This document shows positions 23,299-34,853 of a DNA stretch of 64,000 nt, in pieces (positions within the stretch are counted from its first letter, which is position 1; each line of letters begins with the position of its first letter). This stretch comes from Chenopodium formosanum (Eukaryota > Streptophyta > Magnoliopsida > Caryophyllales > Amaranthaceae). Made by a program: the position numbers and the translations under genes. The DNA lies in NCBI GenBank assembly GCA_024500155.1, contig CM044871.1:82878402-82942401 (forward strand), given 5' to 3'. The notes beneath the pieces were generated by a model. That model did not search any database. It saw only the letters and a list, made by a program, of their open reading frames with translations, and was not told the DNA's origin.

Positions 23299-26200
23299 TT
23301 ATATTGATAATTTGTCCATCAAAACATATGGGGAAACCTCACAAGGGCAATGGTTTTCCCAAATTTGTTCGGTACCAAAAGGAATTAAACGGGCTAAATT
23401 GTGAGCTACAGCATTACCGTCCCGTTTAACATGACACCAATTAACGGAAAAGAAAAAATAACAAGAGGATAGATTATCATTGAGCACATTGTCAAGATCG
23501 GTGAAGAACACTGAAGCCTTGGAGAGTCGATTGATGAGCACTTGATTGTCGCCTTCGATAATAATGTCAGACAAGCCATGACTCTTAGCAAGCTTTATTG
23601 CCATCGCTGCTGCCTTTCCCTCTGCAAGGGGGCCAATGAGCTCTAATTCTCCGAGTTGCTGCAAATAAGACCTCTCCTCTCCAATCCCTGGCTATAACCC
23701 CAAGACCCACCCAACCTTCAACACTAAGTGAAGCATCGCAGTTCAACTTGATTACACCATCAGGAGGGGCTATCCACCGTTTCGGGCTGCGACAGACATT
23801 CTTCTTGACTCCCCCATAAATCTTCTTAGAACAAGCATTACAATCTGCTGCCAGGCGCTTCACACGATCAACAATGACAGGGTGAAAGGTCTCCTTGCCG
23901 TTGAAAACCATGTTATTTATACGGTTCCACAAATGCCACATCAGAATAACACCTTTGCAGACCTTCTTAACATCAAGCTTGCTTCAAGATTCGAATAGCT
24001 CAAGAAAGGACATGCTATTCGGCTATAAGGACATCTCCGGGAATTCGCATTCTACCCATAGCTCTCTGACTGTAGGACAACCAAAAAGTGCATGTTGCAC
24101 AGTTTCGGGTGTATCATTACACCAGGGGCAGTCTGAAAAATCAGTCATGTGCCTATATTTAAGGTACGCCCTAACCAGGAGAGTACCTGTACACAACCGC
24201 CACAAAAAATGACGCACCTTCGGGGTTATGTCAAGGCTCCAAATATCCAACCAAGATTTATGAAATAAATCAAGATTGCATGACTTACCAATCATATAAG
24301 CTGATTTTACGGAGTAGCTTCCATCAAAGGAGAATGCCCAAGTGAGCATATCGGGGCCTGCCATCGAACTTAAGGGAATGGCTAGGATGATTCGCACATC
24401 CTTTTCATTGAAGATATTTTCAAGTCGTTGCACATCCCACTCACAAGTATTGTGGCCAATTAAGTCGCTCACCACTTGAACCTCATCAGAAATCGGAGAA
24501 TTAATGAACCGGCTATCACCATTGTCAACCCAAGGGTCACTCCACATGTTAACCGACGAGCCGTTTCCTATCCTCCAGATTAGACCCTCTTTAAACAAAG
24601 CCTTCGACGACCAGATGCTTTGCCATGAGTAACTACCACCAACTCCAAGATGAGCATCGATGAATCTCTTCCCCGGGTAGTACTTTGCTCTAAGTACTTT
24701 GTTCAGAAGAGAGTTCGGGTTGTTTGTGAGATGCCACGCTTGTCGACCGAGAAGAGCATCATTAAATACTCGTAAGTCTCTGAACCCCATACCACCAAGG
24801 CATTTCGGCGTGCAAAGATCCTTCCAACTCTTCCAAAAAACTATTTTTTTATCATTCTCCTGTCCCCACCAGAAACGAGCCATCATAGCATGAATATCAT
24901 CAATCACTCCTGCCGGAATTTTGTATACCCCCATGATGTATGTAGGAATGGCCTGGATCACTGATTTAAGAAGACTTTTCTTTCCTGCTCTAGATAAAAA
25001 AATTTCTTTCCACCCTGACAACTTTTTCCATATCCTATCTTTAAGTGCCGAAAAAATCATCTTTTTAGATTTTTCGATGATAGTTGGTACTCCAAGATAC
25101 TTGTCATGTTTATCAACTTGTCGCATTTCTAAAACATTCAACAACTCCTCTCGCACTGAAACACTGACACCTTTGCTAAAAGAGACTTCCGATTTGTCGT
25201 AGTTAATTTTCTGCCCGGAAGCTTATTCGTATGTGTTAAGGATATCAACAATTTTTGAACACTCCCTTCGGTTAGCTCTTGCAAATAAAAGGCTGTCATC
25301 TGCAAAATGGAGGTGGGAAATCTCCGATCCCTTACGGCTAGCTCTAGCCCCATGAATGGAACCGTTCGCCAAGGCTTTCCGCAACAAACCTAAGAAAGCG
25401 TCAGCAACAAGAATAAACAGGTACGGGAATAGAGGGTCGCCTTGACGGAGCCCTCTAGTTGGAGTGATAGAATTGCACACATTCCCATTAACAATAAAGG
25501 AATATTTCACCGTGGTCACATAGTCCATAATAATCTTCACCCATCTGTCAGCAAACCCCATTTTTAAGAGCAATTTTTCAAGGAAATTCCATTCAACCCT
25601 GTCATATGCTTTACTCATATCAAGCTTCATGGACACCATGCCTCTCCTACTATTGCATCTCTTCTTCATCGTATGGAAAAGTTCAAGCGCAATGAGAGCA
25701 TTATCTGTAATGAGCCGGCCCGGAATAAAGGCACTTTGATTCTCAGAAACAATGTCAGGGAGCACCGATTTCAATCTCATCACAATAGCCTTCGAGGCAA
25801 TTTTATAAAGCACATTACAAAGGGCAATAGGCCTAAACTCCGACACCAGAGTAGGCTTCTTCACTTTCGGAATAAGAACAATGTTAGTGTTATTTACAGG
25901 GCCAAACGACTCATTACCCTGCAAAATATTACTAACAAGTCTAGAAACATCGTCACCAACAATATGCCAAAATTTCTGAAAAAATATAGCATGCATACCG
26001 TCAGGTCCCGGGGCCTTGCATGGGTGCATCTGAGAAAGGGCAGCAAAAATCTCTTCTTTTGAAAAAGGGCGTAAAAGATCAGAATTGATTTCCGGGGTTA
26101 TCAGCTCTTCAGTTGAATCTAAGACTGTCTCACAAGCTTCTTCCGATAAAGTGCTAGCTGTAAATAAGCTCTGGTAGAAACCCTGAACAATCTTTTCAAT

Positions 26201-26557
26201 GTCTTCCTCTTCCTCATGCTAGTCGCCCCTATCATCGAACAGACCCCTGATTTCATTTCTCGATTTTCTCTGCAAAGCTTTGTGATGGAAATACGAAGTG
26301 TTACGATCTCCATCCTTAATTTCCGAGGCTCTGGATCGCAAGTACCAATAAGCTTCTGGTTTATCAAGCAGATCATCAAGTCTCTTCTCTAACTCGGCAC
26401 ACTTAGCAAGGGAATTATTAGAGGCTTTCTCCTTCCTCGCTTTCTTCAAGTCTTCCTCTGTGGAGTCAATTTGCTGCTCAAGCTTTCGGAATTTTGCTTT
26501 ACTCCAAACTTGAAGGTCCTCTGCTACGCGCCTAACACGGTCCTCCACTTTGCCCAT
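23299..26557 (-). pseudogene. LINE ORF2 remnant: reverse transcriptase, zf-RVT and RNase H
   Basis: The frame from 26557 to about 23660 is continuous except for stops at about 26219 (TAG), 25223 (TAA), 24023 (TAG) and about 23970 (TGA). A frameshift near 23650 moves the end of RNase H to another frame. Another near 26570 separates the upstream endonuclease piece. RT motifs seen: 'KAPGPDGM', 'FRPIALCNVLYK', 'NQSAFIPGR.I.DN', 'KLDMSKAYDRVEW', 'GLRQGDPLFPYLFI' and the catalytic 'HFADDSLLFARA'. The zf-RVT part has 'PKVRHFLWRLCTGTL' and 'CPWCNDTPETVQHALFGCP'. The RNase H part has 'KLNCDAS', 'IIEGDNQ' and 'HVKRDGNAVAHNLA'. In active relatives this protein copies the element RNA into DNA. This copy cannot make a full protein. 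Confidence 0.9.
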
Positions 26558-26580
26558 CTCTCCCCGCCAAGCTCCCCTAA

Positions 26581-27000
26581 TTACCTCCTCGCATTCCCCA
26601 TCAAGCAGCCAACAAGTTTCAAAACGAAACCTTTTCTTCTTCTTTTTTTCTTTTTCTTTTTCTTCCGCCTATGAGCACCAAATTTGAGGAATATGGGGGA
26701 GTGGTCAGATTTCCCTCTATCCAGGTTCTCCACGGCTATGTTAGGGAAAGCATCAAACCATTTTCCATTAGCAACATAACGGTCTAGTCTCTCTCGAATA
26801 AGGGTTTGCATGGACAAACCCCTCTCCCATGTATCCATTGACCCATGTAACCCAAATCATGTAAATCACAGTCAAGAAGGGCATCATGAAATCCTGCCAT
26901 TTCCTTTCTTTCATTGTCAACTCATCCCTCCTTCTCGTCATAGGATAGAATTTCATTGAAATCGCCACCAATTAAAACAGGACCATCAAATCCGTCACAG
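26581..27000 (-). pseudogene. LINE endonuclease C-terminal remnant
   Basis: The segment encodes 'ERLDRYVANGKWFDAFPNIA' and 'DRGKSDHSPIFLKF', the typical end of an AP-endonuclease-like domain of plant LINEs (the SDH motif is catalytic in the family). It is followed by an expanded Lys/Arg run (KKKKKKK) from an A-rich tract at about 26636-26662. At least two frameshifts separate it from the sequence upstream (about 26840-27000) and from the RT frame downstream. Confidence 0.75.
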
Positions 27001-27004
27001 AGAG

Positions 27005-27346
27005 ATCTAATTAAAGTACAACTCCAAATACAAAGTATAGAATATCTTCACTCTTGAACAGTTGAGTCGCCTGCATTGACTACTTGACTTTTTTTTTTAA
27101 TAGATTGACTACTTGACTTAAGCAGGAGCTCGGTGCAAGACTTTCAATCAAAAAAAAAAAAAAAAAAAAAAAGGATAAACTTTGCACAATACGTAGGGTT
27201 AATATTACTATATTGGATAGATTATTATCCCCCTTTTTATTTTTTAATCTTATTTTTTAGAAAAAAGTTTATTCAAATTTGTGCTAGAAAATATCTAAAA
27301 TACAACGTGAAATATACTTACCTCCGTTTTTTATAATTAACACATA
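27005..27346. other. Right part of the duplicated upstream block of gene 2
   Basis: 'acaactccaaata', 'ttcactcttgaacagttgag' and 'cgcctgcattgactacttga' match 34521-34585 upstream of gene 3. A poly(A) run at about 27151-27172 follows. The block then breaks off and resumes near 30040, beyond the Helitron-like element. Confidence 0.6.
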
Positions 27347-29552
27347 TCTATACTTAGTATTTAAAAACTCTAACCAATACACACATGTCTTCATCCTATG
27401 TTCACTTCTCCAATCCAATGTGCCAAGTGTTCACTATTCTAATTCAATGTGCCACATGTTCACTATTCCAATCAAATGTGCCACATGTTCAATATTCTCT
27501 TTTCAATTCATATATTCATTTATTTATATATATTCATATTAGTATTAAAAGGGTTAAGAATTAAAAGTTAAAAATAAATAATATTAATACTACATTTTTT
27601 AAAAAACCAATAATAATAACAATACATAATAATATTAATATTATTATTTTTTGATACTACATTTTTTTAAAAACCAATAATAATAAAAATAACAATACAT
27701 AAAAATATTAATCTTGTCACACTAAAGCACCTTCCATATTCCACATTACAAGCAATAATAATATGACCTTCCAGGCTTCCACCTGTTGAAGTTAGAATCA
27801 TTTCCCTTTTTTATTTTTAAAATTTTTTATTTTGGTTTGAGACACATAATCAATTAATCATCTTCTACCTTTATTACCTTTTTATTACACATTAATGATT
27901 TCTAATATGGAGTATTTGCAAACCCACAACTCTTCCTCTTCATAATCCCCTAGCTGCTGATCAATGTTCATCGGCAAATTGTACCCATAACTCTTCCTCT
28001 TCATCTCCCCTCTTCAATTCCCACAAATTAAATTTCTTAAATCATGTTTTCGGTTACAAATTTTGCCCACAATTATAATAATGGTAATGATGATTTTTGG
28101 GTATTTATTCACTCATCTCTCAATGCAATATTAACTCTCTACAACATAGTACCTCCATCATCAAATCTATATGCAGAAATACCTTCACATTTGGTGAATT
28201 TCTATCATCTTGTGGTTTTTTTTTTAAACATAATTATTCTTATTCTTCTGATTTTGTTGATTTGTTGAATTTATATATGACAACCCGCAATTAACAAGAT
28301 TTATAAATTGTTGTTTGATTTTGTAGAGAGCTAGATGCAAATTGAAGGTTGTTGCAAGAGGTAAATCTCTTCGGCTACTTTAATCTACTATTTGGTATAA
28401 GCTTCAACATTTTTAGGGAATCAACATTGTGTTGTTGCATTAGCTTATCTGAATTTGGTTTGTTTTTCCTTCTCTGTATGTTACTTTCATAATCTATATT
28501 CCCAATAGATGTCGGTTTCGGCATAATTTGATTGATAGTGAGTCATAATTAATACGATTCAGGTTATAGTTTATCATGCGTTGTCCAACAATGACCAACC
28601 AAAGTATCCTTTCAGTCTAAGTGTATAGCTGCAAAATTACAGCTTAACACCCACAAATTAGTTGATGTAATATAAGATTGAAAAAAGAAAAACCTCACAA
28701 ATTAAAGGAAAGGGACTAATTATTGAATTGAAAACATATGAAAAAATAATTAGACGAAAGTCAAGAACTTTAAAAGGAGTACCTTGATGAAAGAGGGAGA
28801 TTAGATTAAGAAATTGAAAAGGTTAGTCCATGATACTATGAATTCTCTTTTCTGAATCATTATATTATTGAACTTTTGAGATTTTATTGCTTTTGCTATT
28901 TTTTTTTTCACTTTCTCCTCTGTGAAATAAGTATGTGATACTCTTATTAAGACATCTTCAATTTAGCAATATTGTACCCTACTCAATAATTGTTGGTGTG
29001 TGATGCATAATCATGGAAATGATATTTTTGAATTATTAAAGTTTCTTGGTTAAAAAAAGCCCCTTACTCATATCAATATTACTAATTCACAGGAAAGACG
29101 ACAGCAGCCCAGAAATAGAAGAGAGTCAATAGCAAAAAGAAAACAGAAATACTGATGCTACACGACAAAGAATGACATCTCATTCTCATCTATCCCATGT
29201 AACCATAGTCACTTCAAACATATATTAAATAATAATTTGATCTACAATTTAATGTAATACAGAGTGTTAATTTTATTTTCCAATTTCAGTTAGATTATTA
29301 GCTTACACTAGAATTAGTTTAAATCTAATTAGATTACCTACAAATGTGTTTTCATATGTAATCATGGACAAATTTTCCCTAAATTAGATGATGCACTCAT
29401 CTTTTCTTCCCTAATAAACCAAGGGGTTTGTTAAAATTAGTTTGTCATGTTCATGCTCAAGAGTGGATTACTTTCATAATAATTATTAAATCCATACCCC
29501 CAAAAAAACCAACTAATAACAAGCCCGTACATTGTACGGGCCTAAAGACTAG
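27347..29552 (+). mobile_element. Helitron-like element, non-autonomous
   Basis: The 3' end has a clear hairpin (CCCGTACA tt GTACGGG, 29524-29540) followed 8 bases later by CTAG (29549-29552) and then a T in the flank. This is the standard Helitron 3' structure. A plausible 5' end TCTATACTTAGTATTTAAAA starts at 27347 after an A. Inside are a tandem repeat at about 27405-27500 ('ccacatgttcactattccaa', about 32-bp unit) and AT-rich sequence. No Rep/helicase frame or gene fragment was recognised. The 3' end is well supported; the 5' end is an inference. Confidence 0.6.
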
Positions 29553-30271
29553 TTCCTCTTTAAGAAGTTTACTTTTAGTTGATATGTTACTTTTTGGGTA
29601 AATTTTATACCTTGTATTTACTAGTGTCTCACTTGTTTTACAATTCTCTTTCATTCTCTTTCCTCTCTTTAATAAGTATACCTTAATTGAACGTGTCAGC
29701 TAAATAGAAATGGAAGAAGTATATTCTTTAAACTTTTTAGTAGTATATAAAAATATAAAATCATTAAAATTATATAGTCTATATTAGATGGAGTTATTTT
29801 TTTTTTGTACACACCAAATATTCTATGTTAATAAAAGTGTTTAATATAAATAAAAGTTTCAAATTTGTACAAAGACTAAGAGTCTGTACACGTGGTGTTC
29901 AAGCTTAAGATTTATTTACTTATTAATTTGCTAGGTATGAAGGTTGTCGTTGCAATTTAGAGGTTTTTATTTTTTGTGTGTGTACATTTTTAGTAGGATT
30001 TGATCCCACAACCTCTTTCCTATATCTCGACCTCATGTATGATCACCCACTTCACCTATTTTCTTGATCAACCATTCTTCTATGCTTACCTATCTCTTTT
30101 CTTAGTCAATCTACAACAGCACCGCACCGCTCCTCGATCTTCCTCCAGGCCAACATCTGTTTAGGTCCCCCTTACATAACATCTTCAACATCTGTCATTT
30201 ATACAAAAACAACCTCCTTATCCTCTTACGAATGCACCGATCATAAGTGATCATTTTCATACATATAACAC
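29553..30271 (+). promoter_or_regulatory. Upstream region of hevein gene 2
   Basis: 'cttagtcaatct.c.ac.gcaccgc' near 30100-30130 matches 'catggtcaatctgcgactgc' upstream of gene 3 (about 34680-34700), so the proximal promoter was duplicated with the gene. The preceding part (29553-29990) shows nothing recognisable. Confidence 0.5.
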
Positions 30272-30279
30272 TATATATA
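30272..30279 (+). promoter_or_regulatory. Putative TATA box of hevein gene 2
   Basis: TATATATA followed by 'cccctttatt', 83 bases before the ATG. Confidence 0.65.
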
Positions 30280-30361
30280 CCCCTTTATTCCTTACCATAA
30301 TTCACACTCACTAACTCATTATCAAAACAAATACAAAAGCAAAAAAACATACATAAGAAAT

Positions 30362-30613
30362 ATGATGAAAAGCTTAGTGATACTCATGGTGATCATGAGC
30401 ATGTTAGTGGGTACGTCGATGGCAGATGGTGAATGCAATCGAGGCAGATGCTCCGGGGGAATGTGCTGTAGCAAGTTCGGCTTCTGTGGCAGAGGACCTG
30501 CGTATTGTGGACGTGCCGCGGAGCAGGCTGAAGCTCATGACCCGGCTACTCATCAAGCCTTTGAGGCTACCAAAATTCCTTCTGCTGCAGATAATAAACC
30601 TGCAGCTCCTTGA
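30362..30613 (+). CDS. Hevein-like chitin-binding peptide precursor, gene 2
   Basis: Predicted 83-residue secreted precursor in one exon. Signal peptide about residues 1-21 (MMKSLVILMVIM core, then GTSMA). The 6-cysteine domain has Cys at 25, 30, 35, 36, 42 and 49, and the binding stretch CCSKFGFCGRGPAYCG with aromatics Phe39, Phe41 and Tyr48. Phe41 replaces the Tyr of all other copies. Basic residues (CNRGRC) suggest a cationic mature peptide of about 30 residues, as in amaranth-type antimicrobial peptides that bind fungal chitin. The propeptide (about 52-83) is long and contains 'TKIPS' and a terminal KPAAP, shared with gene 3. Start: the first ATG after the TATA box. A strong hairpin lies in the 3' region (30639-30669), and AATAAA at 30790 may be the poly(A) signal. 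The distal upstream region is split by a LINE and a Helitron-like element. Confidence 0.93.
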   Translation: MMKSLVILMVIMSMLVGTSMADGECNRGRCSGGMCCSKFGFCGRGPAYCGRAAEQAEAHDPATHQAFEATKIPSAADNKPAAP

Positions 30614-30638
30614 AGTTCAATGTAAACTAATGAACGAT

Positions 30639-30669
30639 AAAGCGAGTTTACTAATAGTAAACTCGCTTT
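30639..30669 (+). promoter_or_regulatory. Perfect hairpin in the 3' region of gene 2
   Basis: A 14-bp perfect inverted repeat (aaagcgagtttact / agtaaactcgcttt) with a 3-base loop starts 26 bases after the stop codon. The corresponding places in genes 1, 3, 5, 6 and 7 do not carry it. It may affect 3'-end formation or mRNA stability, or be a scar of DNA repair. The role is unknown. Confidence 0.75.
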
Positions 30670-31975
30670 ACTGTGTCTAATAACCATTAGACACTTAAGC
30701 TACAAGAAATATATAACAACTTTCTATCTATGAGGGTTGTTTTTAAGTTATAGTTTATCATCGTGGCTTTGTTAGTTGTTAATTACAAAAATAAATGTAG
30801 TTGAAGCTTGTAATGATATGTTAATGTTATGTACTTATGTTTTTGTTTTAATGTAATGTACCACATGAACGTTTTATGTTATTTCTTGTTACGTTTTTAT
30901 TAATCAACCTTTTGTTTAACCACCTTGATCACTTGAACAAATGTATGTATGAGCAATTGAGCATGTCTCCAAATTTTATTTCAACCAAGTTTCTAATTTG
31001 ATAGTCCAATGACCAATGGTTAAGGGAAGAGACTTGCTCGTAAATATCATAAAAAGTTTAGTAAGTGGCTATATACCTTGGAATGTTAAGCTTATTAGAG
31101 CTTTGATAAGCATACTTAAATAAAGCAACCTTGGAATTTTTTACCAAGCTAAACTTCATTTTTTTTTAAAAAAAGTTTTTCACATGCATGTGAAATTGTT
31201 GCATTATTATATAATTGAAAACCCAATACACAATTGAATCGAAAATGCCAATTAACACCATATGCTAAAGGATTACTATTATCATCAACTGGTTTTAGAG
31301 TAAAATCTTATTTAAATTGAACTTATAAGTGAGCTGACTTTCTTCCATTTTATTGTAACTAATCTCTCTGTGTTTAAATAAGTATTATACTTTGACTGAC
31401 ACATACTTTTAGGCAATTTAATTGACTTATATAAAATGAGAGGTAAGCAGAGTAGTTAGAGTTTAAAAAAATTGTAAAAGAAAAATAGTGAAATTATTTT
31501 ATTGAAAAGTAATGAATGTGAGTTGAAAGAAACAATGAAAAAGTAGTAGTGAGTTTGGATGGGAACCATGAAAGTCAAAACAATAAACCTTAATTTTTTT
31601 TTCCTTGGTTAGGAGCTTCCATTCATCAATTAGGTGATGAAAGCAATTCCTTTTTATTTTAATCTTAACTATATAGTAATTTATGTATATATAATTTTCA
31701 CTCGTTATATATGCCTTATGAGAATGTCGTCTCATCTATTGGTAGGTTTTTCTCCTTTCTCGAAAGAGTAATGAGATCATCAGCTATATGATCTCTTTCA
31801 TATAGTTGATGATCTCTTTGGGTCCAAAAAGAGATCATCAGGTATATGAAAGATTGACACGTGGTAAGTTAATTCGATAGAATACTCTTGTCCATTTTAT
31901 AGAGTGAAGGATCCATTCGTAAAATTTTTATTGAGATGCAACGATCCAACATCGAGCAAAATTTTCTAATTTTTA
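30670..31975. other. 3' flank of gene 2, then intergenic DNA
   Basis: The first part (to about 30830) parallels the 3' region of gene 3 ('gttaattacaaaaataaatg', 'tagttgaagcttgta'). Near 31765-31815 there is an imperfect hairpin built on 'gagatcatcagctatatga' and its complement, followed by a third partial copy at about 31835-31855. No gene was seen. Confidence 0.55.
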
Positions 31976-33284
31976 CTCCATCCGTTTTTTTTATTTGCAT
32001 CACTTTGGATTGCACAAAGTTTTAGGAGAGTAATATAATATTGTAAGTGGGTGAATAAATTATTATAATAAAAGTAAGATGGGGACCATGAAAGAGAAAA
32101 TATGCGAGAGATGATAGATATTTTTATTATTTTAGTGGGGACCATGGAAGAGAGAGAAATGATAAAATAAGTTGAGTAGAGTTTAACGTAAGAGAGAGAA
32201 ATGATAAAATATACTACCTCCGTTAACAGTTATCTGCAACAAAGGTGCTATGCGCGGACTCCTAGGCAAAACTTTTAAAGCATCATTATTGAAAAATAAG
32301 GGCACTTGATTAAGTATTAATCTTACTTTAAAAAAAAATTTAAATAAAAACCCATAACCACCTAAACCCAGAACCAGAACCACCACCGACAACCACCAGA
32401 ACCACCCAACCCACCGATGCTTAGAACCCAAAACCACCCCCAAAACCACCGAAACCCAATCATGAACCCAGCCAAAACCCTCGACATCCCACCACGAACC
32501 TAACAAACCACCCACGAACCCAGCAAACCACCGCAACCCACCCTAAACCACCATGAACCCAACAAATTAACCAACACGAACCTCAATCCACCCCCACACG
32601 AACCACCCCCACGAAACTCAGGCCACCCCCACACACCAGATCTGAAACCCATCCCCACGAAACTCACGCAACCCCCATAAACCCACGACCACCACCTATA
32701 CCCAAACCCACGAACTCGAATCAACGACTAGACCCACAAACTCGAACCCAGACCCACGAACTCGGACCCACGACAAGACCCACGAACTCGGACCCACGAC
32801 CAAACCCATGAACTTGGACCCACGACCAGACCAACGAAATCGAACCCACGGCCACACGAACCCAAATCACAAGAGGAGGGAGAAGGGGGAAGATGAACAA
32901 AATTGTAGAGTTAGGGTTTGAATTCTAGAGATTTTTCAATTGAAGGAGAGTTAGGGAGATGAATGGTTTTGATGAAGATGTATGATTTTTGGTGAAATTG
33001 ATTACAATAATCAGATTCATTAGCTAAAGAGTTAAATCATATTAGTAATTTAATTAGATGTCTAAGTTGTTTAAGTAAGGGTAATATGGTCATTTTGTTG
33101 GCAAAAAGTTACTAAAAATGGAAAGAAAAAAAATTGTTGCACATAATAGATAGTAACCGAAAATGGCAAATGTTGCAAATAACCATTAACGGAGGTAGTA
33201 GTATAAAGTTACTAAAAATAGAAGTGATGCGTTTAAAAAAACACCCCAAAAAGGAAAGTGATGCAAATAAAAAAACGAAAGGAG
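31976..33284. mobile_element. Stowaway/mariner-type non-autonomous element (outer of a nested pair)
   Basis: The left end CTCCATCCGTTTTTTTTATT and the right end, read inward from the minus strand, CTCCTTTCGTTTTTTTATTT continue with 'tgcatcacttt' on both sides. TA flanks both ends (31974-31975 and 33285-33286). It contains the complete element at 32214-33198, so the outer one inserted first. No coding capacity. Confidence 0.8.
32214..33198. mobile_element. Stowaway/mariner-type element with C-rich 'acccacgaac' minisatellite (inner)
   Basis: The ends CTACCTCCGTTAACAGTTAT and, from the minus strand, CTACCTCCGTTAATGGTTAT continue with 'tgcaaca' and are flanked by TA (32212-32213, 33199-33200). 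Bases 32350-32870 are a C-rich stretch of 'acccacgaactcgaaccc' and 'aaccaccac' variants. The open frames this stretch gives on either strand are low-complexity and not credible proteins. The element at 37026-37920 has the same design. Confidence 0.85.
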
Positions 33285-33542
33285 TACTATTTAATGTTGA
33301 ATTTTTTCACCATAGAAATTTGTTTGGTTTGTTTGACATCATTTTAGTATTGAGAATATATATTTACAATATTATAGTCTTATAGATGTTGCATGACTTT
33401 GTGTGATGAAAATAGTATTCTCTCCGTTTTTATAGTGGTCTTGTTAGGACCAAGCCTACTTTGATCAATGTTTGTGATTCAGGCCCTAATCACTTCACCT
33501 TATTTTGACTGAACTGAAATTAATTTTATTGAACTGGACTTA

Positions 33543-33829
33543 GGCCCTGTTCTCTTCATCTTAAAAAAATAATATTAAGTAAAAATAATTTCAGTTCAGT
33601 AAAAATAAGTTCAGTTCAGTAAAATTAATTTCAGTTCAGTAAAAATAAGTTCAGTTCAGTAAAATTCAGTTTTCTTAAAGAAGAATTATAATAGAAAATC
33701 GGTAAAAATAATTTAAGTTCAGTAAAAATAATTTCAGTTCAGTAAAATTAAGTTCAGTTCAGTAAAAATAAGTTTAGTTCAGTAAAAATAATTTCAGTTC
33801 AGCAAAATTAAGGTGAATCAAACAGGGCC
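33543..33829. mobile_element. Tourist/Harbinger-like MITE with expanded TTCAG minisatellite (copy b)
   Basis: Ends ggccctgttctc...aacagggcc are flanked by TTA (33540-33542, 33830-33832). The interior is about ten units of 'ttcagttcagtaaaaataa.', much more expanded than in copy a. A partial extra copy continues to about 33885. Confidence 0.75.
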
Positions 33830-33986
33830 TTATTTTAACTGAATATTACTGTATTTTATGTAAGGTGAACTGAACAGGGTCTTATACATAAGAAAAAAAT
33901 ATACTCTTAGTTTTGTGGGTATTTATAAAAATCGTGTCAATAAATAGTTTATTAATATTTAATTATTATTTTTGCAGTTATTGATA

Positions 33987-34311
33987 CTCCCTCCGTGTTT
34001 TTTTAAGTGATACATTTTTCATTTCCGGCCGTGTTTTTTTAAGTGATACATTTCCTTTTTTGGCAAAACAATACATTAAAATATTATATCTCTCTCCTCT
34101 CATGGCCCCCACCCAAACCCACTACTACTTTTTTATTATATCTTTCCTCTCACATTCATTACTTTTCAATAAACTATTAACCCCATTATCTTTCTTTAAC
34201 AATTTTTAAATACTCCACTACCCCACTTACCTCTTATTTTATTTAAGTCAATTAAATTGCCTAAAACTATGTGCCGGTCAATATGTATCACTTAAAAAAA
34301 TACGGAGGGAG
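33987..34311. mobile_element. Stowaway MITE
   Basis: CTCCCTCCGTGTTTTTTTAA at the left and CTCCCTCCGTATTTTTTTAA from the minus strand at the right, both followed by 'gtgatacat', with TA at both flanks (33985-33986, 34312-34313). A second internal copy of the end motif (ccgtgtttttttaagtgata) lies at about 34028-34048. The same family is at 36474-36805. Confidence 0.9.
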
Positions 34312-34313
34312 TA

Positions 34314-34853
34314 ATCAAAGATATTATTGGTCAAAAATCTATGGCGACATATGTGTCAAGTCTATATATGGGACAAATAAAAAATACAGAGGGAGTTTGA
34401 CTGAGATATGACAGTCAAACCCAATTCCAGAGGAACTCATAACTTATAAAAATATGTAAGCCCAATATCTAGATAACACACTAAATTATGCCAAAAAAAG
34501 CCCAATATTTTAGAACTATACATTAATCAGTATAACTCCAAACAATACAGTTTGACTCTTGAGACGCCTGCATTGACTGCTTGACTTAGACTGAAGAATC
34601 AGCCTCTAATACGACCATCTATCTCTTTGCCTTGCCATTCTGTGCTTCATGCAACATCTATCTTTATGTTTCAATACTTCATGGTCAATCTGCGACTGCG
34701 CCGCGCCACACCACGCACCCTTTCCTCTACCTCCACCACGCACCTGCTTAATTAGTACTTCTCCTACACTACATGGCCTATTTTTTCGACAACACATCAG
34801 TCAAAAAAAATAAAAAAATCAATCCTTAATTAAATCAACCAAATTGATACTAT
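34314..34853 (+). promoter_or_regulatory. Upstream region of hevein gene 3 (uninterrupted version of the block)
   Basis: Contains 'gcccaatatctagataacac', 'gcccaatatttt', 'ataactccaaa' and 'cgcctgcattgactgcttga' in order. This is the empty-site counterpart of the LINE insertion upstream of gene 2, and part of it also matches the region before gene 1. Confidence 0.6.

Larger units (their letters stand above)
23267..27005 (-). mobile_element. LINE (L1-type non-LTR retrotransposon), 5'-truncated and decayed
   Basis: On the minus strand the order is the C-terminal part of an endonuclease-like region (about 27000-26640), a linker, reverse transcriptase (about 26100-25220), zf-RVT-like region (about 24900-24050) and an RNase H-like domain (about 23800-23300). 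A run of A on the minus strand follows at 23267-23276, consistent with a poly(A) tail. Comparison with the empty version upstream of gene 3 (34500-34530) places the insertion in the duplicated upstream block of gene 2. The 5' end lacks the first ORF and most of the endonuclease, as is common for LINEs. A target duplication was not resolved. Confidence 0.88.

Noticed and set aside
30426..30680. Alternative-frame open frames over the hevein genes (also at 35034, 42506, 51432 and 60153) with similar 'GA.APxxCAVAS.ATVAADP' wording
   Set aside because: They overlap the real precursors in the next frame. Their similarity follows from the conservation of the main frame, they lack a signal peptide or domain, and they diverge after the main stop.
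32183..32724. Trp/Gly-rich minus-strand open frames
   Set aside because: They lie across the C-rich minisatellite of a Stowaway-type element and have no domain or start context.
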